From assembly GCA_026931905.1 (NCBI GenBank), contig JAIXLB010000020.1, positions 1 through 64,000 of the forward strand: a DNA stretch of 64,000 bases. The letters run 5' to 3'. This DNA is from Chitinophagales bacterium. Its GTDB lineage: Bacteria; Bacteroidota; Bacteroidia; Chitinophagales; Chitinophagaceae. The first letter of the stretch is position 1, and each line of letters begins with the position of its first letter. A program made the translations under genes and the position numbers. Below the pieces are notes generated by a model that was not told where the DNA came from, did not search any database, and worked only from the letters and a program-made list of their open reading frames with translations. This document shows, in pieces, positions 25,914-35,719 of this stretch.

Positions 25914-27404
25914 TTGTGCTACATTATTTTTTTTAGTTACAGCTTTTATTGCTGTGCGTTGCAATACAATACAAACAGCTACCAATGCAGCAAGAAACAT
26001 CCAACAAGAGCTCCAAATACCTGTTTGTTTAAGTAGATAAGCAAAAATTATTGGTCCAAAAAATCCTCCTAAACCACCTAACACTCCTACAATTCCTCCA
26101 ACTGTTCCAATGCTTGTAGGATAATAATCTGAAATGTGTTTAAATACAGCAGCACCGCCAAGCCCCATCATCATTCCTATAATAAAAACAAGCCCTGAAA
26201 AAATCCATTTGTTTGCCTGAAAATAAATTAAGGAAACGCCTTTTGCTATTAATTCTCCTTTTAAAACTTTATCTCCTGTTTTTACATTTGGCACCTGATG
26301 AAATGTAGTGGTGGGTAATAATAAAAATCCCTCTTCGTTGTGATGAATACCAAAACGAATAGCAACATCTGAAGAGTCGCCAACTTTGTTTTGAAGCGTA
26401 TAAGTATCTTCATCAATAACAATTTCTTTTTCTGATACAGCTTTTACAATACCTGCTTTTGAAGCCATAATACCTTGCCCTGGTGCTTGAATTTCCATTC
26501 GAGGAATAAATAAAAATACCATACACACTAAGCATATTCCTAAGGTCCATAATAATACCATTCTTGCTCCAACTTTATCAGACAACCAGCCTCCTGCAGC
26601 TCTAAAAATACCAGCAGGTAAACTAAATGCAGCAGCCATAAACCCTGCAGATACAATAGTTAAAGCATATACATTAACATAGTAAGGAATTAACCATTGT
26701 GATAGTGCAACAAAACTTCCAAATACAAAAAAATAGTAAATGCCAAAACGCCAAACCCTTACTTGTTTTAAAGGCAACAATCTTTCTTTCATTGTTTTAG
26801 ATTCGGCAGGTATTTTGTTTTTTGTGGAGAGAAAAAAAACAACTGCTGTTAGTAAAAGTATAGCTGCATAAAGTTTAGGAAGTGTTCGCCAGGCTTCAAT
26901 GTTTTCGCTATTGTGTGTTAGTGTTTTTAAAATGGTAGGGGCAAAAAAAGTGGTAAGTGCTGCACCTGTATTTCCTACGCCAAAAATACCCAATGCTGTA
27001 CCTTGTTTTTCTTTAGGAAACCATAAACTTGTATAAGCCACACCTGCTGCAAAGCAAGTTCCTGCAATTCCAAAACCAAAGCTGAGCATTAAAAAAGCAG
27101 TATAATTATTGGCTGCTGATAAAAAATACATAGGCAAAGCAGTTAATAACAAAATAATTGTTATCATCCATCTGCCTCCAAACTTATCTGTTAATATGCC
27201 TATTGGTAAACGAAAAATAGAACCCACTAAAACAGGAACTCCTAACAACCATCCTATTTTTATAGGACTCCAATTAAATACACCTCTATCTACAAGATAG
27301 GTTACTAACACACCATTTATCATCCATGCAGCAAAACAAACCATGAATGCAAACGTGTTTAGAAAGAGTATTCTGTATGCTAATTTATTACTTTGCTGAT
27401 TCAT
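25908..27404 (-). CDS. narK: NarK-family nitrate/nitrite MFS transporter with an extra soluble domain
   Basis: 498 residues, 12 predicted membrane segments. The nitrate-porter signatures are present: GFGIAGTCFAAGVAY, LGIFGVGNTGAAL in the N-half, and MGLGGAAVFKHISDYYP, VGGIVGVLGGLGGF in the C-half. The cytoplasmic A-loop DKFGGRW is present as well. It would exchange nitrate and nitrite or bring nitrate in with protons. Unusually, residues about 302-396, between the ninth and tenth segments, form a beta-rich insert (AGIVKAV, EIVIDEDTYTL, VKTGDKVLKGELIAKG) that looks like a hammerhead/barrel-sandwich domain. Topology puts it on the periplasmic side. It lies 15 bases after the small membrane gene, in the nar operon. 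Confidence 0.9.
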   Translation of the reverse strand: MNQQSNKLAYRILFLNTFAFMVCFAAWMINGVLVTYLVDRGVFNWSPIKIGWLLGVPVLVGSIFRLPIGILTDKFGGRWMITIILLLTALPMYFLSAANNYTAFLMLSFGFGIAGTCFAAGVAYTSLWFPKEKQGTALGIFGVGNTGAALTTFFAPTILKTLTHNSENIEAWRTLPKLYAAILLLTAVVFFLSTKNKIPAESKTMKERLLPLKQVRVWRFGIYYFFVFGSFVALSQWLIPYYVNVYALTIVSAGFMAAAFSLPAGIFRAAGGWLSDKVGARMVLLWTLGICLVCMVFLFIPRMEIQAPGQGIMASKAGIVKAVSEKEIVIDEDTYTLQNKVGDSSDVAIRFGIHHNEEGFLLLPTTTFHQVPNVKTGDKVLKGELIAKGVSLIYFQANKWIFSGLVFIIGMMMGLGGAAVFKHISDYYPTSIGTVGGIVGVLGGLGGFFGPIIFAYLLKQTGIWSSCWMFLAALVAVCIVLQRTAIKAVTKKNNVAQV

Positions 27405-27419
27405 ATTTGTAGGTTTAAA

Positions 27420-27869
27420 TTATTCTACTGGTTTATTAAAAATCATTCTTCCTTTATCGGGATATTTTTTTGCAACTCTTACTGTATATTTTCCATTAGG
27501 CACTATAATATTATTTTTTGCAATAGGGTGAAAAGAGTTGCAGTTGCTGTACTTAATGCCATTTATTTCATATTCAAAACGTATGCCTTCGCCTTCTGCA
27601 AAAACATTGCAATAACCAATGGTTGTACCTGTTACATACTCAAAATTTTTTAGCATTGCAGCATCTGTTTTATATACTTTAAAAATAAAAAAGGCAATAA
27701 CAGAAAGAGAGGCTACAAGAAAAAAATGTAGTATGCGTTTTAAAAAAACAGGAGTTTTAAATAGCTTGTAAATATTGAAAACGATGCCTCCTGCAAGTAT
27801 AATAAGTAAAATTGTTTTTACTATTTGGCTTGTTAGCAGTTGCTCATCTGTTACAATATTCAAAAGCAT
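27420..27869 (-). CDS. Small membrane protein of unknown function in the nar operon
   Basis: 149 residues. There are two membrane helices (about 15-36 and 44-65), then a soluble C-terminal domain (about 75-149) rich in beta strands: VTGTTIGYCN, IRFEYEINGIKYSNC, VPNGKYTVRVAKKYPDKG. The pattern of a turn with an internal Gly-Tyr-Cys and a second Cys recalls small DUF3592-like domains, but I do not recognise the family with certainty. It sits two bases after narI and 15 before narK, so it must be transcribed with them. Its position suggests a role at the membrane with NarI or NarK. Confidence 0.7.
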   Translation of the reverse strand: MLLNIVTDEQLLTSQIVKTILLIILAGGIVFNIYKLFKTPVFLKRILHFFLVASLSVIAFFIFKVYKTDAAMLKNFEYVTGTTIGYCNVFAEGEGIRFEYEINGIKYSNCNSFHPIAKNNIIVPNGKYTVRVAKKYPDKGRMIFNKPVE

Positions 27870-27871
27870 AA

Positions 27872-28600
27872 CTAAGTATTTTTAGGACGATGTACCGACC
27901 ATGGAGATTTGCTGCTACGAACTTTATCTTTATCCCAATTCCACATTACTTGTTGATAAGGTCGCCATATATAATTTAATGGAAGAACCAGCATGTGTAT
28001 TAACCTTGAAAAAGGAAGAATACCAATAATGAGATAAGCCCCCATAATATGTAATTTTACTGTCCAGGGCAATAATGCAACTGCAGTAATATCTGGTTGA
28101 AATTTAAAAATGGAATACAAATAAGGCGTTAGTAAAGTAGAAAACCAAGAAGAACCCCATCTAAAATTATAGGCAATCCATAAGCCTGCAAAGGTTTGTA
28201 GAATTAATAAAATGTAAATGGCAAAATCCATTTTATTGGTAACATATTTTAAACGTGGGGTTGTATATCTTCTTATAAAAAGATTAATTAAGCCCACCAA
28301 CATACTAATGCCAAAAATGAATGCAGTAATTTCTAAAACCATTAATCTTACTGGTTGACTGTTCCAGGCAAGTACGCCTTTTGGAATGGTAAATGCAATT
28401 AAATGTCCTAAGAAAATAAATACAATTCCCCAGTGAAAAGGTACAGAACCCATGAATAACTTTTTTCCTTCCAGAAACTGAGATGATAACGAGGAAACCT
28501 GAAATTTTCTGCTTGTGTAGCGATAGATAGAGCCTATTAAAAATGTAGCTAATGCAACATAAGGTAACACAATTAAAATAAAATTATCTAAGTAGTTCAT
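27872..28600 (-). CDS. narI: Respiratory nitrate reductase gamma subunit (cytochrome b)
   Basis: 242 residues with five membrane segments. NarI anchors NarGH and passes quinol electrons through two haems b. All four haem-ligand histidines are visible with the spacing known from E. coli NarI: the pair in FHWGIVFIFLGH (10 apart) and the pair in KLHIMGAYLIIGILP followed by SRLIH (18 apart). The C-terminal cytoplasmic tail is short and basic. The gene follows narJ by 36 bases, giving the order G-H-J-I. Identification is very secure. Confidence 0.95.
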   Translation of the reverse strand: MNYLDNFILIVLPYVALATFLIGSIYRYTSRKFQVSSLSSQFLEGKKLFMGSVPFHWGIVFIFLGHLIAFTIPKGVLAWNSQPVRLMVLEITAFIFGISMLVGLINLFIRRYTTPRLKYVTNKMDFAIYILLILQTFAGLWIAYNFRWGSSWFSTLLTPYLYSIFKFQPDITAVALLPWTVKLHIMGAYLIIGILPFSRLIHMLVLPLNYIWRPYQQVMWNWDKDKVRSSKSPWSVHRPKNT

Positions 28601-28636
28601 AGTTTCTTTATTAAAAATTTTATAAAATAAATGGGT

Positions 28637-29374
28637 TTATTTTTCTGTAAGCATTTCCGATTCTATGCTTTCACAGAAATCTTTTATTGTTTCTTCTTTG
28701 TTTAAAAAAGAATTGTTGTTGCTGCGTTTTGTTGTGGTGGGTTCGTAATTAAAATCTTTTTGCATAACAAGAAATAAAGCCCAAACACAACTTTGATAAA
28801 TTGTTCTGTAGTTTTGAGAATACTCCAACAAAACTTTTTGATGTTTTTTGTAAACAGAATCTTTCTTTTCAATTTTTTCAATAGAAAATTCGTCTATCAT
28901 TTTTTCTAATGCAGGCAGTAGTAAAAACTGTGCAATTTCTGTTTGCATAGCAACATCTTCTATTTTGGGTAATAAGTTTAAAAGATTGGGTAAATGATCG
29001 GCTAATTCTGTTTCACAGATATTGCCTGCTTTTTTGTGTTCTTCGTTTAAATGAACCAAGAGTTTTCCTCTTTTATAATCTTCACCAAATAAAATAAACC
29101 CAATATCTAATGTTGTTAATGCTTGTAAATCGAATGATCTTAAAAACAATTCCTGAATTTCTACAATAGAAGACTCTTTTACAAATGCTACAAAAGGCTC
29201 TAACATTGGAGCAAAGGGTGTATAATTTTTTTGCAAATAATCATACACATTTTTTACTTCTTGTTTATACATTTCGCTTTTAGGATACACAAAAAGATTT
29301 GCCAATAATTCATAGTTTGCCAATGTATTTTTGGTTAATGTTTCTTCTGTTATTGTATTTTGTTCTATTTCCAT
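28637..29374 (-). CDS. narJ: Nitrate reductase assembly chaperone NarJ
   Basis: 245 residues, all helical, no membrane segment. NarJ (TorD-like family) binds the NarG N-terminus and allows cofactor insertion before membrane attachment. Sequence hallmarks are weak, as usual for this family: YELLANLFVYPKSEMY near residue 23, then LQELFLRSFD-like text and LTTLDIGFILFGEDYKRG, which matches the family core with its conserved Leu-x-YGED-like loop. The C-terminal third is charged and ends in KDFCESIESEML. It lies between narH and narI, the standard position. Confidence 0.9.
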   Translation of the reverse strand: MEIEQNTITEETLTKNTLANYELLANLFVYPKSEMYKQEVKNVYDYLQKNYTPFAPMLEPFVAFVKESSIVEIQELFLRSFDLQALTTLDIGFILFGEDYKRGKLLVHLNEEHKKAGNICETELADHLPNLLNLLPKIEDVAMQTEIAQFLLLPALEKMIDEFSIEKIEKKDSVYKKHQKVLLEYSQNYRTIYQSCVWALFLVMQKDFNYEPTTTKRSNNNSFLNKEETIKDFCESIESEMLTEK

Positions 29375-29416
29375 TGACTTTAGTTTTTAATGAATAATAT
29401 TTTTTGCACAGCAATT

Positions 29417-30970
29417 TTAAATTCCTCTTACTACTGGTTTTTTTATTCCAAAACCTGTACCTCCTTTTGTATCTCCTGTAAAATCCATCATTTCAATAGC
29501 TTGCTCTCTGTGAGCAGCAGGAATTACAAAGCGTTCTTCAAATTTTGGTAAAGAGGTTAAAGCATAAATGGCATCTGCTTCTTCGGCAGTCATGTTTGCA
29601 TCTCGTAAGGTTTCTGTAACTTTTTCATCGCTTATATCGCCTACTGTAACTTTTCTACGATGAATACGAACTGCCATTAATTTTTTCCATTTTTCTTTTA
29701 TCAATTCTTCATCACCGGCACTAAATAAATTGGCAATATATTTTAATGGAAAACGAATTTGGTCTAAAGTGCCCCAAAGTTCTTTGGTGCTTGTATCGTA
29801 CAACCAATTGTCTTCCCATTTTTTTGCAATAGGGTGCATTTTATCTTGTTGTTCTGCATTATCTGTTTTCTTTACTGTTGCCATAACAGGTAATAATGGT
29901 GGTACATAAAACAACATGGGTAAAGTACGAAATTCAGGATGTAGCGGTAAAGCCAATTTCCATTCTTTTACAAATCTGTAAATGGGCGAATTTTGTGCTG
30001 CATGAATGGTTGAATCTGCAACGCCATTTTTCTTTGCTTCTCTAATTACATTTTCATCAAAAGGGTTTAGGATAATATCTAACTGTTTTTGAATTAAATC
30101 TTTTTCGTCTGCTTTGGCTGTTTCTTCAATTTTTGAAGCATCGTATAATAAAACGCCCAAGTATCTTATTCTTCCTACACAAGAGTGCATACATGCAGGA
30201 GCTAAACCTGCTTCCATACGAGGATAACATAAAATACATTTTTCTGATTTTCCTGTATGCCAGTTGTAATAAGATTTTTTATAAGGGCAAGCCGTAACAC
30301 ACATTCTCCAAGCTCTGCACACTTCTTGATTGATTAATACTACTCCATCTTCGCCACGTTTGTAAATTGCTCCAGATGGGCAAGATGCAACACAGGCAGG
30401 GTTTAAGCAATGATTACAAATTCTTGGAAGATAGAAGAAAGCCATTTTTTCTAACTGAAACATTACTTCTTTTTCTTCGGGAGAAATATTTTTAAAATTT
30501 GGATCGTTGCGTGCATAATCAGGTGTGCCACTTAAATCATCATCCCAATTGGGTCCCATTTTTATATCAATAGGTTTTCCTGTTATTAATGAAACAGGTC
30601 GTGCAGTTGGTTGATCATCTTTTTCTGGCGATTCTATTAAATCTAAATATTTGTAAGTAAATGGTTCGTAATAATCATCTATTACAGGTAAGTTGGGGTT
30701 GTAAAAAATATTTGTTAAGCCACGTCTTTTTCCTGCACCTTTTAGGTTTATATTTCCATCTTTATTTTTTTCCCAACCGCCTTTGTAAATGCCTTGATCT
30801 TCCCATTTTGATGGATAACCTGTGCCAGGTTTTGTTTCAACATTATTCCACCACATATATTCAGCACCTTTACGGTCTGTCCAAATATTTTTACATGCAA
30901 TAGAGCAGGTATGACAACCTATACACTTATCTAAGTGAAAAACCATTGCAATTTGTGAACGAATATCCAT
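29417..30970 (-). CDS. narH: Respiratory nitrate reductase beta subunit (iron-sulfur)
   Basis: 517 residues. NarH carries electrons from NarI haem to NarG through one 3Fe-4S and three 4Fe-4S clusters. The cysteine groups are clear: CIGCHTCSIACKN at the N-terminus, CNHCLNPACVASCP, CRAWRMCVTACPYKKSY, and KCILCYPRMEAGLAPAC with a further Cys (HSCVG). The Trp in CRAW replaces a cysteine, which is the normal mark of the 3Fe-4S site in NarH. Length matches E. coli NarH (512). It is spaced 34 bases from narG and 42 from narJ. Identification is very secure. Confidence 0.96.
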   Translation of the reverse strand: MDIRSQIAMVFHLDKCIGCHTCSIACKNIWTDRKGAEYMWWNNVETKPGTGYPSKWEDQGIYKGGWEKNKDGNINLKGAGKRRGLTNIFYNPNLPVIDDYYEPFTYKYLDLIESPEKDDQPTARPVSLITGKPIDIKMGPNWDDDLSGTPDYARNDPNFKNISPEEKEVMFQLEKMAFFYLPRICNHCLNPACVASCPSGAIYKRGEDGVVLINQEVCRAWRMCVTACPYKKSYYNWHTGKSEKCILCYPRMEAGLAPACMHSCVGRIRYLGVLLYDASKIEETAKADEKDLIQKQLDIILNPFDENVIREAKKNGVADSTIHAAQNSPIYRFVKEWKLALPLHPEFRTLPMLFYVPPLLPVMATVKKTDNAEQQDKMHPIAKKWEDNWLYDTSTKELWGTLDQIRFPLKYIANLFSAGDEELIKEKWKKLMAVRIHRRKVTVGDISDEKVTETLRDANMTAEEADAIYALTSLPKFEERFVIPAAHREQAIEMMDFTGDTKGGTGFGIKKPVVRGI

Positions 30971-31004
30971 GAGCTTTAAATTATGAGTTATGAATTTTAA
31001 AATT

Positions 31005-34000
31005 TTACCAAACTAATTTTTCCATTTTCTTTACAATAACATGTGTATCTCTTTGAGGAGCTACAGGACCCCAATAATTAAAATGATAAGAGAATTGTCC
31101 GTAGCCTCCATTCAAATAATTGGGTTTTAAGTGAATACGTGTTACACTGTTATGCCCTCCACCTCTACGATTGTCTCTTAATTGAGATTTAGGAATACCA
31201 ACAGTTCTTTCTGGAACGTGATAAACAATACACACACCTGGTGGTATTCTTGAACTTACACAAGCTCTTGTAACATACACACCATGATCGTTATGAACTT
31301 CTACCCAATCATTATCTTTTATGCCTAATTCTTCTGCATCTTTTTCGCTTAACCAGCAAGGCTCCATACCTCTTGAAAGTGTAAGCATTCTTAAATTTTC
31401 CATGTAGGTAGAGTGTATATGCCATTTGCCGTGTGGTGTTAAATAATTTAAAGCTTTTGCTTTTCCTTTTTTCCATGTTTCTCTTAAATCGCCATACACT
31501 TCTGGGCTTGGAGCTGGTTTAAAAGTTGGCAAATGCTCACCATAAGCTATATACATTTCTTGGTCTAAATAAAAATGTTGTCTGCCTGTTAAGGTTCTCC
31601 AAGGCACTAATCTTTCTACATTGTAGGTGTAAGCAGAATAAGCTCTTCCATTATTCATTAAACCAGACCAAACAGGTGAAGTGTTGTAACGATGAGGTTT
31701 TGCTAACAAATCTGCATAACGAATTTTTACGCCCAAAGTATCATCAGATAAATCAACAAGACTTAATCCTGTTTTCTTTTCCATGTACTCGTAGGCTTTT
31801 TTGGTAAGTTTTCCATTGGTTAAAGAAGAAAGATGAAGCACTGCATTGGCAGCCCATTCGTCTTCTTGTATTGAGGGTAATAATTTGTCTTTGAATTTTC
31901 TTTGATGAAAATGTTGTGAGCTACACATTTCATCAAATTCTTCTTTACACATATAATGGTTGCCGTGGGCACTTAATCCTTTATCTCTAATTCCTTCTCC
32001 TAATGTGATGAATTTTTCGTACAAGTCTGTATAATCTCTTTCTACAACACTAAGCTTGTGCATGGTTATTCCTGGAATTGCTTCGCACTCTCCTGCATAC
32101 CAATCTTTAATTGTTGGTTGAGTTATTTCATCAACACTATCGTGTGATAATGGCGTAGCAACAACATCTTTTTGTACTTCTGAAAAATATTTTTTAGCCA
32201 TTTCGCTGGTTGCCTTAGCAAGATGTTTAAAAATATCCCAATCAGTTTTTGATTCCCAAACTGGAGCAATAGCTTGCCCAAGAGGATGTATAAAAGAGTG
32301 TAAGTCGGTACTGTTTAAATCTGCTTTTTCGTACCAAGATGCTGCAGGTAAAACAATATCAGAATACAATGCAGAAGAATCCATTCTAAAATTCAAATCA
32401 ACCACTAAATCCATTTTACCTACAGGTGCTACATCGTGCCATTGAACTTCTTTTGGTTTTTCATCTACATCTTTTGCAATAACATTGCTATGTGTGCCTA
32501 AATAATGTTTTAAAGCATACTCATGTCCTTTCATGCTTCCTACAATAGCATTGCCACGCCATATATACCATAATCTTGGATAGTTTATTTCGTCTTCAGG
32601 CTGTTCTACAGAATATTTTAATTCTTTTGATTTTAATTTTTCGAGAACATAGGCTTTTATTTCGTCATCATTTTTTGCACCATTAGCAACCGCTTGTTTA
32701 GAAAGCTCTAAAGGATTTTCGTTGAACTGAGGATAGAAAGGCATCCAACCATTTCTTACAGAAGTAAAAATGGTATCTGCAACGTGTTTATCTGTCCATT
32801 TGTTTTGGTCTGTTGTGTTGTAATCGGAATGATGACCATCATAACGGTATTGACAAGTATTAATGTAATGCCAAAGAGGGGCTTGTTGTAATCTTGAAAC
32901 AGGTACCCAATCTTTTGCAAAAGAAATAGAACCCCAAGAATCTACAGGAGCTAATTTTTCTTGACCAACATAATGGTTTAATCCTCCTCCATTTTTTCCT
33001 ACACAGCCACACATCATTAAAGCCATAGCTCCTGCTCTGTAGGTAAGGTTTTGATGATACCAGTGATTAACGCCTGCACCTACTAATATCATACATTTTC
33101 CTTCTGTAGTGTTTGCAGTATCTGCCCATTCTCTTGCAAATTGTAATAATGTTTTAGAATCTATTCCTGTAAAAATTTCTTGCCAAGCTGGTGTATATGC
33201 AGCATCTGGGTCATCATAACTTACAGGATAATTTCCTCCTAAGCCTCTATCTACGCCATATTGAGCCATCATTAAATCATACACAGTAGTAACAGCTTTT
33301 TTTACATTATTGGTTTCTATCCATTTTACTGGTACACCTCTTTCTACTTTTTTTGATAACCCAAATTCTGTAAATTCAATATTTAATACCTCGTCTTTTG
33401 AGTTTAATAAACTTAATACTGGGTCGTAATTTTTATCAGTTTCGCCACACTCATATTTCATATTCCATTTGCCCCCATTTTTATCCCAACGATAACCCAT
33501 TGTTCCTTTTGGCACTACAAAGTCTTTTGTTTTTTCATCAATAGATAAAAATTTCCAATCGCCATTTTCAATATCTTTCCATTTTGAAAGTTCATTGGCT
33601 CTTACCATTCTACCTGGTGTAAATCCTTTTTCTGTTTTATCCAAATGCACCAGCATTGGGCTGTCTGTATATCTTTTTACATAATCTATAAAATAAGGAG
33701 TTTGTTTATCGTAATGATATTCTTTTAAAATAACGTGAGTAACAGCCATCCAAAATGCACCATCACTACCAGCATGAAGAGGCACCCATTGGTCTGCATA
33801 TTTACATAACTGACTAAAGTCTGGAGAAAAAACAACAGTCTTTGTTCCGTTGTGTCTTGATTCTGCAAAGAAGTGGCAGTCTGGTGTTCTTGTCATGTTT
33901 AAGTTGGTACCCATATCTGCAATCATTTTTGCATTGTACCAATCTGCACTTTCGCAAACATCAGTTTGTTCGCCCCATATTTCAGGAAATGCAGGGGGTA

Positions 34001-34622
34001 AATCGCAATACCAATCGTAAAAACTAAGGTTTACGCCACCAAATAATTGTAAAAATCTTGCACCAGATGCATAGCTTAACATAGACATTGCAGGTATGGG
34101 CGAAAAACCTATAACTCTGTCGGGTCCATATTTTTTAGCTGTATGAATATTGGCTGCTGCCATTAATTCAAGTACTTCGTCCCAAGATGCTCTTCTAAAA
34201 CCTCCTTTACCTCTTGAGTTTTGGTATCTTTTTCTTTTTTCTTGATTTTTTTGAAGATTTTCCCAAGCCAATACTGGGTTACCATTTGCTTTTTCTTTTT
34301 CTTCTCTATAAGCATCTAATAAAGTGCCTCTTATTAATGGATATTTAATTCTTAAAGGGCTATATAAATACCAAGAATAAGAAATTCCTCTTTGACAACC
34401 ACGGGGTTCATAGGGTGGAAGTTTTTCATCTATCAAAGGATAATCTAATTGCTGGGTTTCAAAAACAACTATTCCTTCTTTTACATGAATTTGCCAGGAG
34501 CAACCTCCTGTACAATTTACACCATGCGTACTTCTTACAATACGATCATGCTGAAATCTATTTCTGTAAAACTCTTCCCATTTGCGAGTTTCAGGCGATA
34601 TAATGTCTTTAATCCAGCTCAT
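31005..34622 (-). CDS. narG: Respiratory nitrate reductase alpha subunit (Mo-bis-MGD)
   Basis: 1205 residues, slightly shorter than E. coli NarG (1247). It reduces nitrate to nitrite in the cytoplasm. The FS0 cluster ligands are H33, C37, C41 ([11 protein letters not shown]) and C76 (RGCQRG), in the same register as E. coli H49/C53/C57/C92. The molybdenum ligand aspartate is D207 in [10 protein letters not shown], equivalent to D222. There is no twin-arginine signal, so the enzyme is the inward-facing NarGHI type rather than the outward-facing archaeal type. It follows the cytochrome gene by 45 bases. Identification is very secure. Confidence 0.97.
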   Translation of the reverse strand: MSWIKDIISPETRKWEEFYRNRFQHDRIVRSTHGVNCTGGCSWQIHVKEGIVVFETQQLDYPLIDEKLPPYEPRGCQRGISYSWYLYSPLRIKYPLIRGTLLDAYREEKEKANGNPVLAWENLQKNQEKRKRYQNSRGKGGFRRASWDEVLELMAAANIHTAKKYGPDRVIGFSPIPAMSMLSYASGARFLQLFGGVNLSFYDWYCDLPPAFPEIWGEQTDVCESADWYNAKMIADMGTNLNMTRTPDCHFFAESRHNGTKTVVFSPDFSQLCKYADQWVPLHAGSDGAFWMAVTHVILKEYHYDKQTPYFIDYVKRYTDSPMLVHLDKTEKGFTPGRMVRANELSKWKDIENGDWKFLSIDEKTKDFVVPKGTMGYRWDKNGGKWNMKYECGETDKNYDPVLSLLNSKDEVLNIEFTEFGLSKKVERGVPVKWIETNNVKKAVTTVYDLMMAQYGVDRGLGGNYPVSYDDPDAAYTPAWQEIFTGIDSKTLLQFAREWADTANTTEGKCMILVGAGVNHWYHQNLTYRAGAMALMMCGCVGKNGGGLNHYVGQEKLAPVDSWGSISFAKDWVPVSRLQQAPLWHYINTCQYRYDGHHSDYNTTDQNKWTDKHVADTIFTSVRNGWMPFYPQFNENPLELSKQAVANGAKNDDEIKAYVLEKLKSKELKYSVEQPEDEINYPRLWYIWRGNAIVGSMKGHEYALKHYLGTHSNVIAKDVDEKPKEVQWHDVAPVGKMDLVVDLNFRMDSSALYSDIVLPAASWYEKADLNSTDLHSFIHPLGQAIAPVWESKTDWDIFKHLAKATSEMAKKYFSEVQKDVVATPLSHDSVDEITQPTIKDWYAGECEAIPGITMHKLSVVERDYTDLYEKFITLGEGIRDKGLSAHGNHYMCKEEFDEMCSSQHFHQRKFKDKLLPSIQEDEWAANAVLHLSSLTNGKLTKKAYEYMEKKTGLSLVDLSDDTLGVKIRYADLLAKPHRYNTSPVWSGLMNNGRAYSAYTYNVERLVPWRTLTGRQHFYLDQEMYIAYGEHLPTFKPAPSPEVYGDLRETWKKGKAKALNYLTPHGKWHIHSTYMENLRMLTLSRGMEPCWLSEKDAEELGIKDNDWVEVHNDHGVYVTRACVSSRIPPGVCIVYHVPERTVGIPKSQLRDNRRGGGHNSVTRIHLKPNYLNGGYGQFSYHFNYWGPVAPQRDTHVIVKKMEKLVW

Positions 34623-34667
34623 ATTTTTATGTATTATTGATGAATGAAAAGTTGTGTTATACTTGGT

Positions 34668-35555
34668 TTAATAAGATTGAATTTGTCTGTCAAATACTGA
34701 ATCATTTACAGGTTGTTTTTTTCTTTTAATCCAGAAAAAAGAATATAACCCTAATAAAATAATGATACCTCCAATTCCTCCTCCTAATAAATAATTGCTA
34801 ATGCTTGATGTTCTTACATCTGGGTCTTGCTCATTTACGGTTGCTAAGAATGCTGTTAAATCTGCAATTTCCTGTGGGGTTACAGGATGAGAGTTATATG
34901 TTTCTTTCATTTGAGGAAAAGGCAAGCCAGAAATTATTCCAGCAACACCATCTTCTGAAAGCCTTGTTACAGCGTGGGTTAAATCTTTAGCTAAAGCACC
35001 ACCACTTATAAATCCTTTTACATCTACATTATGACAAGAATTACAACTTGCTCCATTATTAGTAAAACGAATTTTGCCCACAAATAATAACTTTCCTCTA
35101 TCGCTATTACCTACAAGGGGTTCTGTTGTTGTAGCTGTTGCAGTAGTTGCAGAGCTATTGCTGTGTTCTGTTATATAGGCATAAATGCCTTTTATGGTTT
35201 CATCTGAAAGATTGGCATGATCTGGCATTGGTATTTGATTATATGCTTTAAATAAAGAGTCAGCATATTTATCGCCATTTTTTATAACTGTTTGGGAAGA
35301 TTTTACAAATTTTATAAACCAATCCACAGGTTTGCGTTCTTGAATATTGGCTAAATCGGGTCCTATTAATTTTCCTTTTCCTATTGTATGACAAGCAATA
35401 CAAGTTTCTTTAAATGCAGCTTCGCCACTTTGTGCAAATAAAGAAGTTGAAAACAAAAAACTGTTTAATAAAACAGTAAGAAATACTGAGACAAAAAATT
35501 TATTTATTTTCAAAAAGCTATGAATACAGTTAGTTGGAGTTACTCTAATTTTCAT
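34668..35555 (-). CDS. Membrane-anchored dihaem cytochrome c (NarC-like)
   Basis: 295 residues. An N-terminal signal/anchor ends near FAQ at 42. Two class I cytochrome c domains follow: haem 1 at C52-C55-H56 (CIACH) with likely Met ligand M110 (IPMPDH), and haem 2 at C171-C174-H175 (CNSCH) with likely M216 (FPQMKE). A Ser/Ala/Thr-rich linker joins them. A C-terminal helix at about 255-275 (GGIIILLGLYSFFWI) and a basic tail anchor it in the inner membrane. It is the first gene of the nar operon. In Thermus the nar operon also begins with a dihaem cytochrome (NarC) required for the enzyme; the parallel is by order and architecture. It may feed or receive electrons at NarI. Confidence 0.82.
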   Translation of the reverse strand: MKIRVTPTNCIHSFLKINKFFVSVFLTVLLNSFLFSTSLFAQSGEAAFKETCIACHTIGKGKLIGPDLANIQERKPVDWFIKFVKSSQTVIKNGDKYADSLFKAYNQIPMPDHANLSDETIKGIYAYITEHSNSSATTATATTTEPLVGNSDRGKLLFVGKIRFTNNGASCNSCHNVDVKGFISGGALAKDLTHAVTRLSEDGVAGIISGLPFPQMKETYNSHPVTPQEIADLTAFLATVNEQDPDVRTSSISNYLLGGGIGGIIILLGLYSFFWIKRKKQPVNDSVFDRQIQSY

Positions 35556-35595
35556 AGTTATTAAAGTTTAATTTTTATTATTGCAATGGGTGCAA

Positions 35596-35601
35596 ATTAT
35601 A
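35596..35601 (-). promoter_or_regulatory. Candidate -10 element of the nar operon promoter
   Basis: On the minus strand TATAAT, followed by TTG, lies 41 bases before the cytochrome c start codon. If it is the -10 element, transcription would start near 35589 and the upstream palindrome would be centred at -61.5. It is not an exact match to the Bacteroidota TAnnTTTG form. Confidence 0.4.
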
Positions 35602-35638
35602 CTTGGAATACTGAATAGAAAATGACACAATTAACACC

Positions 35639-35662
35639 AAAGTGTGATTTTTAACACACTTT
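35639..35662. promoter_or_regulatory. Crp/Fnr-type operator upstream of the nar operon
   Basis: Perfect inverted repeat AAAGTGTG-N8-CACACTTT. Read as TGTGA-N6-ACACA it has the size and spacing of a CRP site (TGTGA-N6-TCACA). It lies between the regulator gene and the first nar gene. Its centre is 61 bases upstream of the transcription start inferred from the TATAAT. The neighbouring regulator has a CRP-like R-E-x3-R recognition helix, so it is the obvious candidate binder. Confidence 0.65.
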
Positions 35663-35719
35663 TGAATTGAAAAAAGTTGTATAAGAAATGGGAAGAAAAA
35701 TTAGAATGGAAATTGTTTT

